This document shows positions 32,004 to 36,155 of a stretch of DNA of 36,155 nucleotides, piece by piece. A program made the translations under genes and the position numbers. This DNA comes from Deltaproteobacteria bacterium. Lineage in GTDB: Bacteria; Myxococcota; UBA727; VGSZ01. The DNA lies in assembly GCA_016874845.1 (NCBI GenBank), contig VGSZ01000019.1, forward strand, positions 1 through 36,155, read 5' to 3'. Below the pieces are notes generated by a model. The model made no database searches. It was given only the letters and a program-made list of their open reading frames with translations, and was not told the origin of the DNA. How positions within the stretch are numbered: position 1 is the stretch's first letter; every line of letters starts with the position of its first letter.

Positions 32004-34064
32004 TCAGCGCGGTGCGCGGTCGCCTTTAATCGTCGACGGCTGCGATGACGGCTGCGACGACGATGGCGCCGCCAGCAGCGGGCGGAGGAAGGCCCCCATG
32101 TCGGCCGCGAACGCCTCGGACCCCTCACGCGTCAGGTGGCCCCGGTCGCGGTACATCGGCTTGTCGGCGACGGTCGCCGCGCAGCCCGTCATGGGCCCCG
32201 GCGACTCGGGCCCCAGCGGTTCGGCGTGCGCCGTCGGGCAGAAGACCCGGGTCACGGTCGGATCAAACAGCGGATGTTCGCCCCACGCCGCGCGCATCGC
32301 CGCGTGGACCGCGCGCGCCTGCTGCACGTCGCCAGCCGTCGGACCACAGCGGTCCGCCGCGCGCAGCGCGAAGCAGTCGGTGGCGTTCTGGCGCAACGCG
32401 GGAAGATCGAGCACCGCCGCCGCCGGGACGCCGGTGGCGTCGAGCGCGCCCACGAGGATGCGGTTGGCCTCGCGCCAGGCCCCCTGCGCGTCGACGGCCG
32501 CGATCCGATCGTCGTCGACGTAGACCGAGGCGTCGGCCACGAGCACGAGGTCGGGGCGCACGCTCCCGACGAGCGCGACGAGGCCGCTCTGCCACTCCGC
32601 GCACCCGTCCGGCGCCTTGCGTTGAGGCACCGGTGCGCTCGGGCAGGCGCTGAGCCCGCTGTAGATGACACGCACGTGGTCGCCGGCGCCGAAGACATCG
32701 AGCGCGCCCAGCCAGTGCATGGCGTGGGAGTCGCCCACCACGAGTACGGTCCTCGCACCGTCGTCGTCTCCCCAGACACAACCGTTCTTCACCAATGCGG
32801 CGGCCGTGGTGGCCGTGCAGCGACGAACCACGTCGATGGTGCTCCGCCCCACGGCGTCGGCGTCGGCGAGGCGCCCGCTGAACTTCGGCGGCGGCCAGAA
32901 CGCGAAGCCGAGCGCCGCCGAGCCGCCCATCAGCGCGAGCGCAAGGGCGAGGCTCGTGCCCGTCGATGCGGTCAGGCGGGGGTGAAAGCGCAGCGGCGTC
33001 TCGACGAAGCGATACAGCACGACGGCGCCGCCGAGGCTCGAGCCAAAGGCAAGAACAGGAACGAGCAGACCATCGGTGGGCCCCACCGCGAGCGGCAGCA
33101 GCACGACGATGGGCCAATGCACGAGGTAGAGCGCGTAGGACACGCGCCCCAGCGCCTGCAGCGGAGCCCACGCCAGCGCCCGACCGACGACGGTGACCGG
33201 CGCCGAGTGCACCGACGGCTGCTCGTGCGCGAGCGACGAGCCGGCGTGGGCGGCCAGGATCAGGCAGGTGCCGAGCGTCGGCATGAGCGCCCCCGGCCAG
33301 GGAAAGACGACGTCGACGACGCCGGCCAGCGAGCCCGCGAGGAGCGACGCGCCTGCGGCCGCGCACGCCTCGGCCAGCGCCCGCTTTCGCAGCGGGGGGG
33401 GCAGCGCCACGGCCACGAGCTCGCCGGCGCAGAACTGCCACGCACGCAGCGGCGAGGCGAAGAAGGCGACGTCGACGCCCACACGCGAGGCCGCCCACGC
33501 CGACGCCACCGTGATCACGACGAGCAACGACGTCACGAGCGCGCGGGCCGAGCGCGCCACGTCGCGGCGCGCGAGGTGCAGGAGGCCGGCCCCGAGCGCG
33601 AGCAGCAGCGGGACGAAGAAGTAGAACTGCTCCTCGACTCTCAACGACCATGTGTGCAGCAGGACCCGGGTGTCGTGCGCGGCGAAGTAGGACTTCTTGT
33701 CCCGTAGGAACCCGAAGTTGGACGCATACAAGCTGGTGGCGACGAGCTAGCGGGCCGACGCGGCGATCCGCAGCGGCAGCAGCGCCCAGGACGCGACGAA
33801 CGCGCCGACGGCGACGACGGTGGCGGCGGGGAGCAGGCGGCGCGCGCGGCGAGCCCAGAAGCGCGCCAGCGCCACCCGGCCGGTGCTGGCCAGCTCGCGC
33901 TCGAGCAGCCGCAGGATCAAGAACCCCGAAAGAACGAAGAAGACGTCGACGCCGAGGAAGCCGTGCTGCAAGCCCGGCACGTCCAGATGGAAGAGCACCA
34001 CGGCGAGCACGGCGACGGCGCGCAGGCCGTCGATGTCGGGGCGGAAGTCGGCGGGCGAAGACAT
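32004..34064 (-). pseudogene. OafA-type membrane acyltransferase with SGNH domain, interrupted by one in-frame amber codon
   Basis: From ATG 34064 the frame reads an acyltransferase-3 N-terminus: FRPDIDGLRAVAVLAVVLFHLDVPG (His of the FH motif), GFLGVDVFFVLSGFLI, and RFWARRARRLLPA, then stops at TAG (33747-33749, codon 106). The same frame continues without shift: LVATSLYASNFGFLRDKKSYF, LHTWSLRVEEQFYFFVPLLL, LGRVSYALYLVHWPIVVLLP, RFVETPLR, then a SGNH hydrolase domain with VLVVGDSHAMHW (block I) and MYRDRGHLTREG (Asp-His of block V), to TGA at 32004. Total 686 codons plus stop, normal for O-acetyltransferases of the OafA/SGNH type, which modify surface polysaccharides. CAG to TAG would repair it. 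It could be a pseudogene, a sequencing error or readthrough; the rest shows no decay. Confidence 0.85.
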
Positions 34065-34240
34065 CGCTGTCGTCGCCGTAGGACCCTTGGTCGAGACGGG
34101 CAACGGTGGCGGCCAGAGCAACGCGGGCGCGGGGCGCGGGGCGGGCCGCCGCCGTCGCCGCAACCGTCGCCGCCGGCTGCGCCGACCTTGCGACCCGACG
34201 GTCCGCGTGGGGCGCTCGTGGCGATGGGCGGCGACGTCGG

Positions 34241-34272
34241 AAAAAAGAAACCCCCTGACGAATCAGGGGGTT
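34241..34272 (-). terminator. Rho-independent terminator of tRNA-Pro
   Basis: On the minus strand AACCCCCTGA (34272-34263) pairs perfectly with TCAGGGGGTT (34258-34249) around a TTCG loop, followed by TTTCTTTTTT (34250-34241). It begins two bases after the encoded CCA of the tRNA. Confidence 0.95.
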
Positions 34273-34273
34273 C

Positions 34274-34350
34274 TGGTCGGGGTGACAGGATTCGAACCTA
34301 CGACCTCTTGGTCCCGAACCAAGCGCTCTACCAAGCTGAGCTACACCCCG
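34274..34350 (-). tRNA. tRNA-Pro (anticodon CGG), CCA encoded
   Basis: Read on the minus strand from 34350: acceptor CGGGGTG pairs with CACCCCG; D arm GCTC/GAGC with AGCTTGGTA loop; anticodon arm CTTGG-TTCGGGA-CCAAG with CGG at 34316-34314; variable loop; T arm with GTTCGAATC. Discriminator A, then CCA in the genome (34276-34274). 77 nucleotides with CCA. The anticodon CGG reads the CCG Pro codon, abundant in this GC-rich window. Confidence 0.97.
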
Positions 34351-34431
34351 AGGGCGCGCGGAGAAAACCATTGATCGGCGTCGTGGTCAAGCACTTTGCG
34401 CGGTGACGTTCAGCGCCGCGCGCGACCGGCT

Positions 34432-35766
34432 TCACGACGACGCGCGCAGCGACGCGAGCGGCACGAGGCGACCCCGATCGCGCACCAGCGGCACCCCCGC
34501 CGGCAGCTCGCGCGGCACGTCGACGATGAGCTCGTCGGGCCGCATCGCGACGAACGCGCCGCCGGGGATCTCGCGCCCGGGCAGCAACAGCACCTTGGCG
34601 CCGACGTGGCCACCGTGGCCGAGGCACGAGCCGAGGAAGCTGCGCTCGGTGGACACGAGCGCCCCGTCGTGGCGGACGTCGACGCTGCCCTGCAGCTTGG
34701 CGTCGATGAAGCCCGCCCACGTCGACAACGACGCCCCGCGCCCGATCAGGCTGACCTGCAGCTTGTAGTTCGACAGCACCGCGTCCTCGTACGCCGCCGA
34801 CCAGACGACGAACGAGCGCGGCGTCACGCCGACGCGCGCTCCCAGCGTCGACGACAGCACCGTCGCGTGGTCGCCGACGACGACGCCGTCGCCGACGATG
34901 GAATTGCGCACGCTGGCGCCGGCGCCGATCACGACGTCGTCGCCGAGGATCGAGGCCTCGACGTGCGCCGTCGGGTGGATGCGTGCCCCGCGGCCGCGCC
35001 GCACGAGGCTCTTCGTCAACGCGGCGAACGACCACGGCGCCCCGGCGAGGGCGCGCGCGAAGGCCCACGCCTTGTGCGCCCGCAGCAGGTCCATCCACTG
35101 CGCGCCAAAGCCCGCCTGGTTCAGCCACAGCACGTGCACCCAATGCTCGACGTGGGCGGCCAGCGTCGAGGTCACGGGGATGAGCAGCGTGCCGTTGCCC
35201 TCGCCGAGGGTCGGCAGGCGCAGCGGGATGCCGAGCTCCTTCTTGGGCACGACCACCCGTCGCGCCTCCTGCCGCAGGCGCGCGAGCAGCGCCGCCGCCG
35301 GCTGCGCCTCGACGCGCGCCACGAAGAAGCAGTCGTAGGCGACGCGCTCGCGGGCGGCGCTCTCGTGCCGGGTGGCGAAGCGACCGCGAGCGGGCACAGC
35401 GGCGCCGAGGCCGTCGTCGTCGAAGGGCTCGATGGTCGCCGACGACACCGGCCGCAGGAAGTCCACCGACGGCGTCCGCGCCAGCGCCAGCCGCGCCTCG
35501 CCGCCAGTGGCGACGACATCGAAGGCGCGCTCGAGGAAGTCACCGAGGCACTTCTCCGTGACGAAGGTGTGGTCGGCGAGGACCACCGTGGGCTCGGCGC
35601 TGGCGGGGACGTCGCCGTCGGCGGCGACCTCGACGATCGTGAGCCCGCGCCGCGTCAACGCCTCGCGGACCGCCGCGCCGACGGTGCTGCGGCCGTAGAG
35701 CGCGGCGCCCGGTGCCTCGTCGAACGGCGAGATGCGTCGGCCGGTGGCGATCAGGAGCGCGCGCAT
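34432..35766 (-). CDS. Left-handed beta-helix protein with nucleotidyltransferase-like N-terminus
   Basis: A 444-residue cytosolic-looking protein. The N-terminus (ALLIATGRRISPFDEA, GRSTVGAAVREALTRRGL) resembles the first strand-loop-helix of sugar-nucleotidyltransferases, but the diagnostic LAAGxGxR loop is replaced. The middle has conserved-looking TFVTEKCLGDFLERAF and FVARVEAQPAAALLARL. Residues about 280-345 have hexapeptide repeats (RIHPTAHVEASILGDDVVIGAGASVRNSIVGDGVVVGDHATVLSSTLG), a left-handed beta-helix; a second turn set follows (LLPGREIPGGAFVAMRPDELI). It is GlmU-like in order but lacks the clear catalytic residues. ATG at 35766 has GAGG upstream and lies 4 bases after the tlyA stop, so it is co-transcribed with tlyA. 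Substrate unknown. Confidence 0.72.
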   Translation of the reverse strand: MRALLIATGRRISPFDEAPGAALYGRSTVGAAVREALTRRGLTIVEVAADGDVPASAEPTVVLADHTFVTEKCLGDFLERAFDVVATGGEARLALARTPSVDFLRPVSSATIEPFDDDGLGAAVPARGRFATRHESAARERVAYDCFFVARVEAQPAAALLARLRQEARRVVVPKKELGIPLRLPTLGEGNGTLLIPVTSTLAAHVEHWVHVLWLNQAGFGAQWMDLLRAHKAWAFARALAGAPWSFAALTKSLVRRGRGARIHPTAHVEASILGDDVVIGAGASVRNSIVGDGVVVGDHATVLSSTLGARVGVTPRSFVVWSAAYEDAVLSNYKLQVSLIGRGASLSTWAGFIDAKLQGSVDVRHDGALVSTERSFLGSCLGHGGHVGAKVLLLPGREIPGGAFVAMRPDELIVDVPRELPAGVPLVRDRGRLVPLASLRASS

Positions 35767-35770
35767 GGCC

Positions 35771-36155
35771 TCATCCTCTCGTTGTCGACCACTGGAACCA
35801 GGCGAGGAACTCGACGTTGCCGTCGGCGCCCTCGATGGGCGAGGGGATCGTCGCCCGGTGGACGAGCCCGACGGCACCGGCGGCGTCGACGACGTCGTCG
35901 ACGGCGCGCTGGCGGGCGCTCGCGTCGCGGACGACGCCGCCCTTGCCCACGTGCTCGCGGCCGACCTCGAACTGGGGCTTCACCAGCGCGACGACCGAGG
36001 CGCCGGGGACAAGGTGCGGCACGAGCGCCGGCAGCACGAGGCGCAGCGAGATGAAGCTGACGTCGATGACGGCGAGCGACGGCGCCGGCGCGAGCGCGCC
36101 CGGCGGCAGCTTGCCGATGTGCGTGCGCTCGAGGTTCATCACGCGCGGGTCCTGC
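35771..36155 (-). CDS. tlyA: TlyA-family rRNA 2'-O-methyltransferase, 5' part outside window
   Basis: The frame is open to the window edge (the visible first codons QDPRVMNLERTHIG match the TlyA segment DPRVxxLERTN). Visible C-terminal half of the SAM-dependent methyltransferase: SLAVIDVSFISLRLVLPALV, VVALVKPQFEVGREHVGKGGVVRD and IPSPIEGADGNVEFLAWF, all family blocks; the K-PQF Lys and the DVSF Asp are present. TlyA methylates rRNA 2'-hydroxyls (both subunits in some bacteria). The N-terminal S4 domain and SAM motif are outside. Its stop is 4 bases before the start of the beta-helix gene. Confidence 0.93.
   Translation of the reverse strand, partial: QDPRVMNLERTHIGKLPPGALAPAPSLAVIDVSFISLRLVLPALVPHLVPGASVVALVKPQFEVGREHVGKGGVVRDASARQRAVDDVVDAAGAVGLVHRATIPSPIEGADGNVEFLAWFQWSTTRG

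Noticed and set aside
30457-32523. Rightward frame with a Val/Asp/Ala-rich repetitive translation
   Set aside because: It is the antisense of the Asp-rich repeats; the leftward fibro-slime domain is unmistakable. The repeat is only the complement of GAC codons.
33729-33749. Independent start at TTG 33731 making two separate genes
   Set aside because: The second piece would lack the family's first membrane segments and catalytic His, and both pieces are in one frame. A split by one stop codon is simpler.
33747-33749. Selenocysteine or pyrrolysine at the amber codon
   Set aside because: TAG is not the selenocysteine codon, there is no downstream structure of that type and no pyl genes; the alignment position is not catalytic and is usually Gln-like or variable.
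34274-34350. tRNA-Pro as a genomic-island attachment site
   Set aside because: No integrase gene or repeat of the tRNA 3' end is visible on either side within the window, and the neighbours have typical GC content.

Overview
This 36 kb window is chromosomal, very GC-rich (roughly 70% by eye, with strongly G/C-ending codons) and almost entirely coding. Three predicted surface proteins end in a Cys-containing stretch, a short hydrophobic segment and an Arg cluster, the shape of the MYXO-CTERM sorting signal. With the fadI-fadJ pair, a fibro-slime/thrombospondin-repeat protein and many Arg- and Ser-rich low-complexity tracts, this points to Myxococcota, probably a Polyangia- or Haliangium-like lineage. 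The lineage is inferred. I see no phage, insertion sequence, CRISPR array or rRNA operon; the only stable RNA I can model fully is tRNA-Pro(CGG).

Layout. 1-4196: the end of an unknown gene, a BolA-family gene, a START-domain secreted protein divergent from a 2-Cys peroxiredoxin, then a glycine-rich protein of unknown function with a coiled-coil tail. Upstream of that last gene lies the only long non-coding stretch (3531-4196), which holds two related dyad operators, a sigma-54-like element and several hairpins. 4197-9004: a membrane-anchored parvulin foldase (PpiD/SurA type), Rho, and a divergent FAD-dependent oxidoreductase. 9025-14500: a MYXO-CTERM-like secreted protein and the fatty-acid beta-oxidation pair fadI-fadJ with a dyad at its promoter. 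14659-19106: a MarC-family membrane protein, an FNR-type flavin reductase with a repetitive Pro/Gln/Gly head, and xseA-miaA.

19122-31785 is a long leftward run: fibro-slime protein, AspT/YidE-type transporter, a cyclic-nucleotide-binding/nucleoside kinase fusion, gyrA, then four genes in 4-base start/stop overlaps (MYXO-CTERM-like protein, ABC ATPase, ABC permease, GldG-like component). The last four look like one exporter unit, translationally coupled to gyrA. 32004-36155: an OafA-type acyltransferase/SGNH gene broken by one in-frame amber codon, tRNA-Pro(CGG) with a strong terminator, a left-handed beta-helix nucleotidyltransferase-like protein, and the 3' part of tlyA, cut by the window edge.

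The points most worth a second look are the cNMP-binding/nucleoside kinase fusion, the gyrA-coupled ABC/GldG unit with its sorted surface protein, the glycine-rich protein and its regulatory region (possibly with a small RNA), the single amber codon in the acyltransferase, and AT-leaning codon patches inside the FNR-like reductase. All functions are read from motifs by eye; no database search was run.
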